Of a DNA stretch of 60,000 nt, positions 49,439 to 59,674 are shown one piece after another (position 1 is the first letter of the stretch; each line of letters opens with the position of its first letter). The position numbers were made by a program, and so were the translations under genes. Source of the DNA: Strigamia acuminata (Eukaryota; Arthropoda; Chilopoda; Geophilomorpha; Linotaeniidae). The DNA lies in the NCBI GenBank assembly GCA_949358305.1, contig OX442323.1:932001-992000 (forward strand). Direction: 5' to 3'. The notes below the pieces were generated by a model, which was not told the origin of the DNA, searched no databases, and was given only the letters and a program-made list of their open reading frames with translations.

Positions 49439-52400
49439 AATGGCCACAAAGACGAAATAATAAAAAGAAGAGAAGAAGAAAAAGGAAGTTAGAAATTATT
49501 GAGTTGAACGCCACAGATGAACTTTTGCAAATTCCAGTAGTGGTGAATGGTATGGAGATAACAGGTGTCTTGGATTCTGGAGGTTATCGTAATATTATTA
49601 ATGAAGATTTGGTAAGAACATTGCAGCTCAAATATCAACCATGTCCATACATTCGACTTAGAGTTGTAGATGGTTCAATAATAATCCCGGAAGGAAAAAC
49701 CAAGATCACTATTGACGTTGGACAACAGCAACACACCATTGAAGTGCTGATCGTCAACGGATTTGGCCACCATTTACTGCTGGGACATAGCTTTCTGACA
49801 TCTGCGAGGTGTAAACTTGATTACGACCACCAGAAGATCTTTGTAGGCCCAAAAGATGAACAACAAGAAATTTTCCCAATGTCTAAAAATCATACCGATC
49901 AAAATTACATAGCTCGAGTTTTGAAACCTATTACTATACCAGCTTTACATGAATGTATAGTACCAATAAAAATTGCAAAGAAAGTAGATGATGAATTATT
50001 TATTGAACCACTTAGTGGAGTAGTAGATCGATTTGGAGTGATTTGCTGTAAAACATTGACCAAATTCAGAAAAGGTGAAGGAGTTCTGCGAGTTGCAAAT
50101 CCGACTAAAAAGACAATTTATTTAGGACGTAATTCAGCAATTGCAAAAGCTTTTTATGTAATTGAGTCTGGCGTGCTTGATGAAAAAAGAGATGATCATT
50201 TTGACTTTAGCACGTCTATGGCAAATGACAATATGACGCCATCACAACAAGAGCTGATGCTACAATTGTTGAAGAAAAATTCAGATAGATTTGCGAAGAC
50301 TGATAATGATTTAGGCAGAGCTCACACGATTAGGCATCGAATAGATACTGGAGATTCTCCTCCAATCCATTTACAACCTTATAGACGATCAATTAAGGAA
50401 AAAGAAATCGAGGATGCTGAAACAAAGAAGTTACTTGAGCAAGGAGTCATTAGAGAATCCGAGAGCCCATGGAGTGCACCAGTACTGCTCATCAAGAAGA
50501 GAGATGGCAAATGGAGATTTTGTGTAGATTGGAGACGTTTGAATGCAGTGACAAAGAAAATGGTGTATCCCTTACCGCGTATAGATGACACCCTAGATCA
50601 ACTAGCGGGTGCAAAGTATTTTTCAATGATGGATCTTATTCAGGGATATCACCAAGTTGAAATAGATGAACAAGATCGTGAGAAAACAGCGTTCACTACT
50701 TCAAGCGGACACTATGAGTTTAATGTCCTTGGAATGGGATTATGTAACAGTCCAGCAGCTTTTCAAAAATTGATGAATAAGGTACTTGGTAACCTCCTGG
50801 GAAAAGTATGCATAGCATATCTTGACGATTTGATAGTGTTCTCAAAGACCTTTGACCAGCACCTCGTCGATTTGGAGGCAGTTTTCGAAAAACTAAGAGC
50901 AGCAAATTTAAAAGTCAAACTGAGTAAATGTACGTTTGCGACACACACCATACGATACCTCGGACATGTGGTTGATGCTGAAGGTATTTCACCGGATCCC
51001 AGGAATCTGGATTCAGTAGCTAAGTTTCCAATTCCTGTGAACGTTAAACAACTACGTGGTTTTTTAGGATTATGCTCGTATTACCGGAAATTTATTAAAG
51101 GTTTTGCGGACATTTCCAAACCTCTGGTGAATTTAACCAAAAAGGATGAAAAGTTTGATTGGGGACCCCCCCATGAGAAAGCATTCCACACGCTTCGAAC
51201 AGCATTAATAACAGTGCCGGTGTTAGCGCATCCAGATTTTACTCAGCCTTTCATGATTTCATGCGATGCAAGTGCCTATGGATTAGGAGCTATTTTGAAG
51301 CAAAAAGTCAACAATCAAGAGCGTGCCATCGCTTATGCAAGTCGTATGATGAGCACAGCAGAAATGAATTACACTGCAACTGAAAGGGAAATGTTAGCAA
51401 TTATTTTTGCTATTGAAAAGTTTAGACCGTACTTATATGGACAGAAATTCCAAATTATTACCGACCATTCTGCCCTCCAATGGCTGAAAGGAGTCCGAAA
51501 TCCAAATGGACGGCTGGCCAGGTGGGCGCTGCAACTAGCTGAGTATGATTTTGATATATTTCATAAAAGTGGCAAGAAGCACACAGATGCTGATGCCCTG
51601 AGTAGGATCCAGGAAGAGTTAAGTGAAGAAGAAATCCAAAAATTGCCTTCGCTTCTCTTAGAAAATTTGGACCTCCCTGCTGAGCAGAGGAAGGATCCTA
51701 AACTTCTGGACCTCATAACAGCGCTAGAAAACCAAGAGCAACTTCCAAGAAAAAGAAGACGACCTCTAAAGCAGTTCGTTCTTCAAAACAAAACGTTGTT
51801 CAGGAAGAAAAAATTAAATAGTTCCCTGAACATGGAAGATTTGTTACTAGTAGTTCCAAAACAACTTCAAGCAGATGTATTATACGAAATGCACGATGGA
51901 TTACTAGGAGCTCATTTGGGTTTGGCAAAAACATGGAAACGAATAAGAACACGATTCTTTTGGACAAGAATTTATAGGGACGTTAGAAATTACGTCTTGT
52001 CCTGCCAAAGTTGCGCGAAAGCAAAAACGATGACTACACCAGCGAAGGGACTAATGCAGCCATGGTCAACAGTTTCAAAGCCTTTTGAGCGAATTGGAAT
52101 AGATACGCTTGGACCATTTCCATTATCACGTCTTGGAAATAAACATGTTTTTGTTGTGACTGATTATCTTTCGAGAAATGCAATAGCTAGACCAGCAGCA
52201 GCAGCTACAGCTTTAGAAGCAGCGAGAACGTTGTTATATGAAGTAATTCTGAAAGAAGGCAGTCCAAGAGAGATATTAAGTGACCGTGGAACGGAATACA
52301 GGAATAAAATGGTTGAGGAAGTCTCAAATATGTTTAAAAGTTTGCATAAAACTACGTCAGGATACCATCCAAGAACAAACGGATTAACTGAGAGATTTAA

Positions 52401-53238
52401 CGCGACATTCGCAAAAATGTTGCAAAGTTACGTGAATGAAGAACATACTGACTGGGACGAATTTCTTCCATTTCTTCTGTTTTCATATAACACGGGAGTT
52501 CATGAAACAACAGGTTATACACCACATTATCTTTTACGAGGATATGACGTGGATTTGACAGTAGATGTAAATTTGGATTTGCCACAGAAAGAATTTACGT
52601 TAAGAACAGCGAAATTCATTCGAGCAGCCAGGAAAATTGCAAATGAGAGGCTTGAAAAACAATCAGCAAAAAGCAAGAAAAGGTTTGATGAAGATAGAGT
52701 CAACAAAGAGTTTGAACCAGGTGAATTGGTATATTTGAAAACCATCAACAGAAAAGTTGGCTTATCAGAGAAGCTTTTACCGCAATTTTCCGGCCCATAT
52801 GAAATTGTGCGAAGAACTGCACCGAATGATTATGAAATAATCAATTCAACAAGAAAGAAAAGTGATATAGTGAATGTAGAAAGACTAAAACCGTATAAAG
52901 AACGAGTTGAACCAGAAATAGACGAAGTTTTGAAAGAATTACCAGAAAAGAAAGTGAAATTTGCTGATAAAGTAAAGAAAATCAGTAAAAAAGGACAAAG
53001 TGTAGAAGAAAACATCGAAAAACCAGTCGAAATGACGAAAATCAAACCGAGAGAACGTTATATAGACGATACAGAACAAATCTCATTAAAATCGCTATTT
53101 GAACCACAGCCTTTAATAGGAACTAATGAAAATCAACTTAAAAATCCGCCACAAGATGGCGCAAATACACAAAAAGACGATTTCCGGTCGCGCAGACTCA
53201 GACCGCAGAAACGAAAAGACTATCGTCATTGCTACTGA
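49435..53238 (+). CDS. Gypsy-1 Pol (protease, RT, RNase H, integrase; about 1267 aa after frameshift)
   Basis: Counting from the first codon after the slip (CTA, 49435), there is a basic linker, then the aspartic protease LDSGG (D47-S48-G49). RT follows with YPLPRIDD, MMDLIQGYHQ and YLDD (462-465). RNase H is marked by CDASAYGLGA and TDHSALQW. Integrase has an HHCC module with C857/C860 and the triad D890, D950, E986 (35 residues apart, canonical). A GPY/F-like module (QFSGPYEIV) follows and then a charged tail. It is intact throughout. A TTG near 49504 is not a likely start because expression is explained by frameshifting. There is no chromodomain. Confidence 0.95.
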   Translation, partial: LEWPQRRNNKKKRRRKRKLEIIELNATDELLQIPVVVNGMEITGVLDSGGYRNIINEDLVRTLQLKYQPCPYIRLRVVDGSIIIPEGKTKITIDVGQQQHTIEVLIVNGFGHHLLLGHSFLTSARCKLDYDHQKIFVGPKDEQQEIFPMSKNHTDQNYIARVLKPITIPALHECIVPIKIAKKVDDELFIEPLSGVVDRFGVICCKTLTKFRKGEGVLRVANPTKKTIYLGRNSAIAKAFYVIESGVLDEKRDDHFDFSTSMANDNMTPSQQELMLQLLKKNSDRFAKTDNDLGRAHTIRHRIDTGDSPPIHLQPYRRSIKEKEIEDAETKKLLEQGVIRESESPWSAPVLLIKKRDGKWRFCVDWRRLNAVTKKMVYPLPRIDDTLDQLAGAKYFSMMDLIQGYHQVEIDEQDREKTAFTTSSGHYEFNVLGMGLCNSPAAFQKLMNKVLGNLLGKVCIAYLDDLIVFSKTFDQHLVDLEAVFEKLRAANLKVKLSKCTFATHTIRYLGHVVDAEGISPDPRNLDSVAKFPIPVNVKQLRGFLGLCSYYRKFIKGFADISKPLVNLTKKDEKFDWGPPHEKAFHTLRTALITVPVLAHPDFTQPFMISCDASAYGLGAILKQKVNNQERAIAYASRMMSTAEMNYTATEREMLAIIFAIEKFRPYLYGQKFQIITDHSALQWLKGVRNPNGRLARWALQLAEYDFDIFHKSGKKHTDADALSRIQEELSEEEIQKLPSLLLENLDLPAEQRKDPKLLDLITALENQEQLPRKRRRPLKQFVLQNKTLFRKKKLNSSLNMEDLLLVVPKQLQADVLYEMHDGLLGAHLGLAKTWKRIRTRFFWTRIYRDVRNYVLSCQSCAKAKTMTTPAKGLMQPWSTVSKPFERIGIDTLGPFPLSRLGNKHVFVVTDYLSRNAIARPAAAATALEAARTLLYEVILKEGSPREILSDRGTEYRNKMVEEVSNMFKSLHKTTSGYHPRTNGLTERFNATFAKMLQSYVNEEHTDWDEFLPFLLFSYNTGVHETTGYTPHYLLRGYDVDLTVDVNLDLPQKEFTLRTAKFIRAARKIANERLEKQSAKSKKRFDEDRVNKEFEPGELVYLKTINRKVGLSEKLLPQFSGPYEIVRRTAPNDYEIINSTRKKSDIVNVERLKPYKERVEPEIDEVLKELPEKKVKFADKVKKISKKGQSVEENIEKPVEMTKIKPRERYIDDTEQISLKSLFEPQPLIGTNENQLKNPPQDGANTQKDDFRSRRLRPQKRKDYRHCY

Positions 53239-54149
53239 TTCTTGCTACGGTGAACACGAACTCATAGTGTGACCCGGAAACAAAATCTTTTTATTGTCTA
53301 TTTATTTATATTTTGTGTATAAAATTGTGTGTCAAAAGGTTTGTACGAATAATATTGATAATTTTAAGTGATTTTAGAGATGAATTTTGAGGTTTTAAAC
53401 GTTTTTTGAGCGATTTTCGTAAAGTGAAACTAATCGCCATGTTCGTTCATTCGTGTTAGAATTTTAATTAGGTGAAAATGTTTTAAACTAAAATTTTAAA
53501 TAATTAGGAGTAAAATTTAATGACACATTAGTGTGAAATAAAATGATTTTAAAGCATAAATAAGAAGTAATGAAAGTGCGAATGGCGGGGACGCGAAAGG
53601 ACCCAACGCGATCTTCGTTCATCTGCATTGAATTTTAATTAGGCTTAATAATTTAGGTAAAGTTTTAAAATTATAAAATGCTGAATTTAATAGCGTAGTA
53701 GAGTAAATTAAAAATAAATTTCAAAGAGAAAATTTGGAAAATTTAGTTCTAACAACACGAATGATTCGGGACGCGATTGGGAAATTCATTGCGAATTTTC
53801 TTAAAAATTGAAAAAGTTTGATAAATGTAAATATGTTTCGATGGAAAATTGATTGAATTTTGATAGGAATAATTTATTGTAAATAAGTAAAATGGAATAA
53901 GTTGATGTTTGTTTTTTTTGAAAATATTAATGATTTTTTAAAGAAAACTTGAAAAAAAATGAAAGAAAAATTTAATTAATTTGAAATTCTTTTAGGAATT
54001 GTTAGAAGTTTGAAGTTTATTATGGAATATTTATTTACAATAGGAATAATTTTATTTATTAGGCATAATATAGTTGATATTATTTAATCTCATTTTGTTT
54101 TGTTTTATTTTCTTCATAAGTAGGTTGGAATCGTATAGTGCTTAGTCAA
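53239..54149 (+). other. AT-rich spacer between pol and ORF3, possible intron end
   Basis: This is about 0.9 kb with no supported gene. It ends in a pyrimidine-rich stretch followed by CATAAGTAG (about 54100-54124), a plausible 3' splice site 25-30 nt before the ORF3 ATG. It would let ORF3 be made from a spliced RNA, in the way Gypsy envelope genes are. No donor was identified. Confidence 0.5.
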
Positions 54150-55592
54150 ATGGAAAATATGGCGAGCAAATTCGACAGGATGGACATCCATTCGAGCTCA
54201 GATGAGAGCGACGAGTTCGAAATACCAGAATACGAACCAACCGAACCAATTGAAGTTGAGCCGATTGAACCAACTGAAGAGTCAACGGACTTAAACGATG
54301 TAATGCCTGATCAAGCTGAAGTAGAGATCGACCCGATGGCCATGTGGAACTGGTACGACAGGAGTATAGACCTGAACAATCCAACAGCGGGTACCAGTAA
54401 AGTGGTTAAATTGGAAGACATAGTCCAGTTCGAGCGCCCATTTACCAACAGACGTAAGAAAGGTCACAGCCAGCCACCAATGATGCTAGATCCAAATGAC
54501 CCGAAGTATATCAAAAAGAAAAACCGTCAGGATCGACGTAAGCGAAATAGAACCTTGCGTCGTAAAACTGAAGGTATCGAGAAAAAGAAATTAACACCAA
54601 GGGGTTTGAAAATTATTCGAGAGCAATCTCAGCGAGCGGTGAGGAGAAATTTCCGTCGTTTGCTGGAGATTAACGTTGAACGGAGAAATCTAGCGGCGGC
54701 GGTTATTCCTCTTCAACCGAGGGGCGCGGAAGGACGACCGATCTTTCAAGCTTATAAGCAGGAGGCGCAGGTATTGATCCTGGAAGAAGCGAAGATCCGT
54801 AACAAAGTGGATCGCGCAAAGGAATTAGGGAAGCGAACAGCGCTCTACGACCCACGGATCAACCTACCGTTACCACCAGCCGACTATGAAGTCAAGATCT
54901 CTGCAGAAAAAGCGATGGAAGCCCTGGAGAAATGGCCGGAATATTTTCAACATCACCCGGATGAGCAAATGTACGTGTCGGAAGTGCGACCACATATCGC
55001 GGTCGGCCCTAGAGAAATGATTTCTTTAGGAGCATTGATGCCAGGCCGCATATCTTGGGTTCACGACACGGTGGTCGATTATTATTTGGGTATGTTGATG
55101 AAGCGATATCCAATAGTTTATGCGTTTCCAGTGGCAACCGTGGCAAAACTAATGAAAGGCGAGGATAAACCCAATACATGGCGTTGGCTCCGCGACCAGG
55201 TCGACCAACCGAAAAAACAGCACAAGATTTGGTTCTTCCCCATACCGGCGGAGGAACACTGGATCATATACGTGTTCGATATGGAGCGGTCTCCGCCGTG
55301 TGTGGGGTTCTACGACTCGTCGGGAAAGCCACACGTGGATCATTTCACGTGGTGGTGTAATATTAAACTCAATTTAATAGGTGCTGGATACGAAATACCG
55401 AGTTACGAGCCATGGGAACCACCAAAAGCAGCCCAGCTCGATGGGGACAGCTGCGGGCCCATGATTTTACATTTTGCTCGTAGATACGTTGAGTGCCGAG
55501 ACCTGATGAAACTAGCGGAGGGCTCGGAATTGCGAGTTCGAATCCTGTACGAGATCCAGCACGGAAAATTCGAACCTTTTGAAGAAATCTAA
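54150..55592 (+). CDS. Gypsy-1 ORF3: Ulp1/C48-like cysteine protease (480 aa)
   Basis: The frame is intact and lies in the position normally held by an envelope gene. The N terminus is acidic (repeated PTEPIEVEPIEPTE). A strongly basic region follows (KKKNRQDRRKRNRTLRRK, about 125-145), which could be a nuclear signal or bind nucleic acid. The C-terminal 190 residues follow the Ulp1/SENP plan: WVHDTVVDYYLGML (compare the WLNDEVIN helix), IWFFPIPAEEHW with His370, FYDSSG with Asp389, and QLDGDSCGP with Gln429 and Cys435. The Gln-to-Cys spacing of six equals that of yeast Ulp1. There is no signal peptide or membrane segment, so it is not an envelope. ATG at 54150 is chosen; the GTG at 54138 is not needed. 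It could instead be nearer to adenain-like proteases of Polintons. The substrate is unknown. Confidence 0.82.
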   Translation: MENMASKFDRMDIHSSSDESDEFEIPEYEPTEPIEVEPIEPTEESTDLNDVMPDQAEVEIDPMAMWNWYDRSIDLNNPTAGTSKVVKLEDIVQFERPFTNRRKKGHSQPPMMLDPNDPKYIKKKNRQDRRKRNRTLRRKTEGIEKKKLTPRGLKIIREQSQRAVRRNFRRLLEINVERRNLAAAVIPLQPRGAEGRPIFQAYKQEAQVLILEEAKIRNKVDRAKELGKRTALYDPRINLPLPPADYEVKISAEKAMEALEKWPEYFQHHPDEQMYVSEVRPHIAVGPREMISLGALMPGRISWVHDTVVDYYLGMLMKRYPIVYAFPVATVAKLMKGEDKPNTWRWLRDQVDQPKKQHKIWFFPIPAEEHWIIYVFDMERSPPCVGFYDSSGKPHVDHFTWWCNIKLNLIGAGYEIPSYEPWEPPKAAQLDGDSCGPMILHFARRYVECRDLMKLAEGSELRVRILYEIQHGKFEPFEEI

Positions 55593-55888
55593 AGTTTATT
55601 TTTTATTTTGAGTTATTTGAGTTTTGTACTTTTCATTTCATTTCAAAAAACATGTAAAATAAAACATAGAAATACAAAAGACCTGTATAAATTAAACTAA
55701 AAGGGAGTACATGTAAAAATTGTGAAATTTTCTTTTGATTTTGAGAAATAATTGTAAAACAGCTGAGTGATAACTTGTATAAAAAGCAAAGAGCAACCGA
55801 ACATTCCTTAAGAATGTCCGACTATAAAAGAGACCTGTCTGGACCGAAATTTGTAATTTGGGGTCCAAATCACAGCAAAAAAGGGAGT
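55593..55888 (+). other. Gypsy-1 3' untranslated region with hairpin and polypurine tract
   Basis: This is 296 bp without a gene. ACCGAACATT...AATGTCCGAC (55796-55822) forms an inverted repeat that resembles one in the Gypsy-2 LTR (59524-59553). TATAAAAG follows at 55823-55830. The polypurine tract AGCAAAAAAGGGAG (about 55874-55887) abuts the 3' LTR, as expected for plus-strand priming. Confidence 0.75.
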
Positions 55889-56456
55889 TGTCACGTGTAC
55901 GAACCGTGTCGATTAATGCGCGATTCGTAACACGTAATTTGATCCATTATTGGTTTAATGTTGCTAAATTTTGGCAACAGATGGCGTGGCGATTGGAAAC
56001 CGTCATCGTCATCTGTTAGACCGATCAATTCGATTAGGGGTAGAATAGGAGATTTCCTATGAACTGACCCACTCTAAGACAGCTCACTTAATCTTATGTT
56101 GCTTTTCAGAGAACATCAATTTAACTTACTAGCCTAATGTCGCCCGATAAACAAAGGGTACGGCTGACGGCTATCTTCTGATATTATGATTTATGCAATT
56201 TATCACCCAGTTGTAAAGTGTTATTTAGTTGTACTGAATTAATATAATGTAAATGCCATTTCATTCAAAGTTGTTGATGATGATTTATTCGATTTGTAAA
56301 GCGCATAATTATTGAAGGTCGAGCAGACTTTGTCTGCCCGATCTAATAAAGATCAGATTTGAATTTAAAACATAAACAACGCCTCATTCTTTCTCTATCA
56401 CTCAGTCAAAATACAGTTGCGTGGAACTCGGATTGAAGCCCAGAATCCACGTAACA
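55889..56456 (+). repeat. Gypsy-1 3' LTR
   Basis: 568 bp. Relative to 46592-47159 I saw three substitutions (CGGCAAC to TGGCAAC, CGTCGTC to CGTCATC, AATACACG to AATCCACG), so the insertion is recent. It is followed by the target duplication ATAT. Confidence 0.95.
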
Positions 56457-59167
56457 ATATACTCCAAAAATCCCAAATGAACTGTCTTCTTTTCTTGTCG
56501 AGTTTTCTCAGGTCACTTTTCTTGATTGCATTCAAGGTCTTGTTGACCATGTATTTCGGCATACCTCCCGTTAAAAAGTTTTCAGGCGAAAGGATTCTGC
56601 CGCCGTCTATATTTTCGTGTACATACGACAAAGGTCGTGAATTCAACACGGAGCTGATCTCAAGAACCAAGGTTTGTAAATTTTCTAGATCTACAGTGTG
56701 TCTCAATAAAGTTTTCCGCAATTTATCCTTTACTGAACGGACTAGTCTCTCCCAAGCTCCTCCCATCCACGGTGAAAGTGGAGGGATAAATGTCCATACA
56801 ATCCTTTTCTCAGACAGAAATGTTTTTATGTCCGAACGGCCAATCAGTTTTCCCCATGACTGAATTTGTGTACTTCCTTTTTCAAAGGTTTTACTGTTGT
56901 CCGAGAAGACTTTTGCTGGACAACCGTAACGAGCACAAAATCGTCTGAATGCCAATAAGAATTTCTCAGTGGATAAATCTTCGGACACTTCGAGATGTAA
57001 ACTTCGTGTAACCATACAAGTGAATAATAAAATGTATGTTTTCTTCAATCGTTTTTTGTCCTTTCCCACAAAAATAGGTCCTAAATGATCGATTCCGGTG
57101 TGTTGGAAAGGAGCTGCTGGGGTTATTCTTTCTTTCGGTAATTCTCCAGTAGACGGATTATTTCTTGCAAGTTTAGTCCTTCTGCAAATGGCACATTCTC
57201 TTATCACAGTTTGAATGGTCCTGCGTCCTCGGAGAATCCAAAATTTCTCACGAATTCGATAAAGCGTTTCACTCAAATCTCCATGCCTGAGATCAAGATG
57301 AATCTTGCGAATAATTAGTCCAGTTACCCAACTTTCGTTATGCAAAAGAATCGGGTATTTTTCGTCAAATGAAAGCAAAGACAATCTCAGTCTGCTGCGC
57401 AAACGTAAAAGTCCATCCTCATCTAAGAAATATTCGAAATTTTTCAAAGGGGATGATCTCTCAACTTCAGTCTTGTTTTTCACAGCTTCGATCTCTTCTC
57501 GAAAATAGATTTCCTGTGAAAATTTAAGAATCCTAATTTGACTAGATTCCATTTCGCGTTGCGCGAGATCTTCGCCGCGAAAACGATGAGATTTCCAGCG
57601 CAAAATGTACGAAAATACTCTAACCAGACGGTTGAAGTTGCGAAATCTTTTGAAAAATTTGCTCAAAAACGTTTCTTTAACTTGAACATTCATAACCACA
57701 ATCTTTCTTTCTTCTTCGGGTAGTTTTTCTTGCACGACCTCGACTTTTTCGATTTTAGAAACGTCAACGCCGTTCCACCAAAGTTTATTTGTCATTAATG
57801 TTTTTGCATCGTGTGGTCGTGTAAGTAGATCTGCAGGATTGAACTCTGTCGGAATATGTGACCATTGGCTTGCGTCAGACGATGAAACAATTTCCTGAAC
57901 GCGGTTAGAAACATAAGGCTTCCACTCATTTTTCTTCGAGTTGATCCAAGCCATAGTTATGGTGGAATCAGAAAAATATCGAATGGTTTTGATTGGATAA
58001 CCTGGCAGAAAGTTATTTGTCAAATACTGACACATCCGTACACCAACGACCGCAGCAGTTAATTCAAGTCTAGGCAAGGTAATCTTTTTTGCAGGGGCCA
58101 GTCTACATTTGCTGAGTAGCAAAGTTCTTTTTCCTTTGTTGTTGACGATGAAAATTGCACATCCAAAGGCTTTAGTGCTGGCATCACAGAAAACTTCAAT
58201 ACTCAACTCTTCATTAGAATAGGTTTCTAACCATCGAGGTACTTTATAGTCTTTTAATTTCTGGATGTCTCGACTCCATTCGTCAATCTCTTGCTTTTCT
58301 GAGTCCGAAATTCTTCCGTCCCAGTTCTTTGTACGTAGACAAATGTCTTGAAGAAGGAGTCTCATTTTCAAAACGACTGGAGAAATGAGTCCCATCGGGT
58401 CGAAAATAGAGGCTACCAAAGAGAGAACTTCACGTCTTGTGTTCGGAATAATGTCCATTTGTGGAATCCTGAAAATGAGGACGTCTTCTTGCGTGTCCCA
58501 TAAGATTCCAAGCATTTTTATAACTCCTTGTTCACAGAATTCGTCACTTCTCATGTGAAATCCCTTTTCTTTGATGTCATTGAAAACCTTTTCATTGGGT
58601 GTCGCCCATTTAACAAGTGGGAGTTTCCCGTCATCCAAAATCATTTTTAATTCTTCACAATGCTTTGTTGTGTCTGTCGTGTGATCACCTCCAGAAGTTA
58701 AATCATCCATGTATATCCCGGCGTCCAGTGCATCAACTTCTTTCGGATGTGTCTCCTTGTATTGATCAGCTTGTTTCCGAATTGTTGCGCACAGGAGAAA
58801 GGGAGAGGAAATAACTCCAAATGGTACGACTATCATCCTCAAAATCATAATATTATTCCACAAATTTTTCCACGAATAGGGGTTCTTGAAATATTGCCTC
58901 GAAACCCACAAAAAACGCAGAAAGTTCCTATGTGTGGGGTTTATCATTACTTGGAGGAATGCTTGTTTAATGTCAGCAATGATTGGAATGCAATACAATC
59001 TGAATCTGACCATCACCAATATCAAATCTGGATTCAAAGATGGTCCAGGAAAAAGGCAGTCATTTAATGAGCGTTTTCCTTTTTTCGCAGACGACGCATT
59101 GAATACGACTCTGAATTTTGTTGTTTCCCGGTCCTCTTTGATCACTGGATGATGTGGAATGTTATAT
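56457..59167 (-). pseudogene. 5' piece of broken BEL-3b pol (RT to integrase), right of Gypsy-1
   Basis: Minus-strand BEL-3 pol sequence from RT (VIKEDRETTKFRVVF) to the integrase C-terminal part, about 99.8% identical to the complete copy (for example, one L to M change in SDSTITLAWI). It is cut at the low end by Gypsy-1 (56456/56457) and at the high end by Gypsy-2 (59167/59168). A 915-codon open frame exists here, but its last about 20 codons are antisense Gypsy LTR and its start is internal, so it is not a gene in its own right. The protease/Gag part must lie beyond Gypsy-2, outside the window. Confidence 0.93.
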
Positions 59168-59660
59168 TGTTACGCGGTAGAGCCGTACCGTGTATCGGCT
59201 GGCTCTGCTCGCTCTGTTTAGGCATTTAATGCAATGAATTCTCACTAGACGGCGCTGTGCACCTAATTAGATGCACAGACCGTTCAACTTAGTTAATAGG
59301 GGGAATAGGAGTTTACTTAGTGAGTTGATTAAGCCAGAGAGCTCAGATCTCTTTTGAGTCTCAAACTGTTACCTTCACCTACTACTGCCAGCCGGTTGAC
59401 GGTCAGGCAGGACTAGGTTTCCTAAACTGAATTGAATAAACAACAGCATCATCCTTATTTGATTTGAATGAACCATTTATGTGTTTTAGGTTTAATAAAT
59501 GAACAAATGTAATAAGAGCTGATGACCGAACATTTACATTAGTAAATGTCCGACTTTGAACAATAAAGCCAACAGGCATTTTACATATAAAACCCTGTGT
59601 CATTCTTGAGTGAATTCATGTCACGTAGGACTAAATCAATCCCCATTTAGCCACGTAACA
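59168..59660 (+). repeat. Gypsy-2 5' LTR
   Basis: This 493 bp LTR has TG/CA ends. It contains the inverted repeat ACCGAACATT...AATGTCCGAC (59524-59553) followed by AATAAA (about 59562). Only one LTR is in view, so the boundary relies on the BEL junction on the left and the PBS on the right. Confidence 0.75.
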
Positions 59661-59662
59661 AC

Positions 59663-59674
59663 TGGTGGAGATGC
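59663..59674 (+). other. Primer binding site, tRNA-Ala type, Gypsy-2
   Basis: TGGTGGAGATGC, two bases after the LTR end; same 12-mer as in Gypsy-1. Confidence 0.7.

Larger units (their letters stand above)
46592..56456 (+). mobile_element. Gypsy/Ty3 LTR retrotransposon with a third ORF (Gypsy-1), complete and young
   Basis: This 9865 bp element is inserted in the BEL-3b pol with a 4 bp target duplication ATAT (46588-46591 and 56457-56460); the uninterrupted BEL-3 copy reads CCATATACTCC. Both 568 bp LTRs start TGTCACG and end CGTAACA and differ at about three sites. The order is LTR, PBS, leader, gag, pol in the -1 frame, an AT-rich spacer, a protease-like ORF3, polypurine tract, LTR. PR-RT-RH-INT order, a D-x35-E integrase and the GPY/F module place it in Gypsy/Ty3. 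No chromodomain and no envelope are seen. Confidence 0.96.

Noticed and set aside
49504-53238. Gypsy-1 pol starting at TTG 49504
   Set aside because: The frame is open back to 49423 and the GGGAAAC site explains entry by -1 frameshift, so no separate start is needed.
54150-55592. ORF3 as a Gypsy envelope gene
   Set aside because: No signal peptide, no transmembrane segment and no furin-type site are seen. The protease signature explains it better.
56398-59145. A 915-codon minus-strand frame as an independent gene
   Set aside because: It is the middle of the BEL-3b pol. Its start is internal and its last codons are read from antisense Gypsy-1 LTR.
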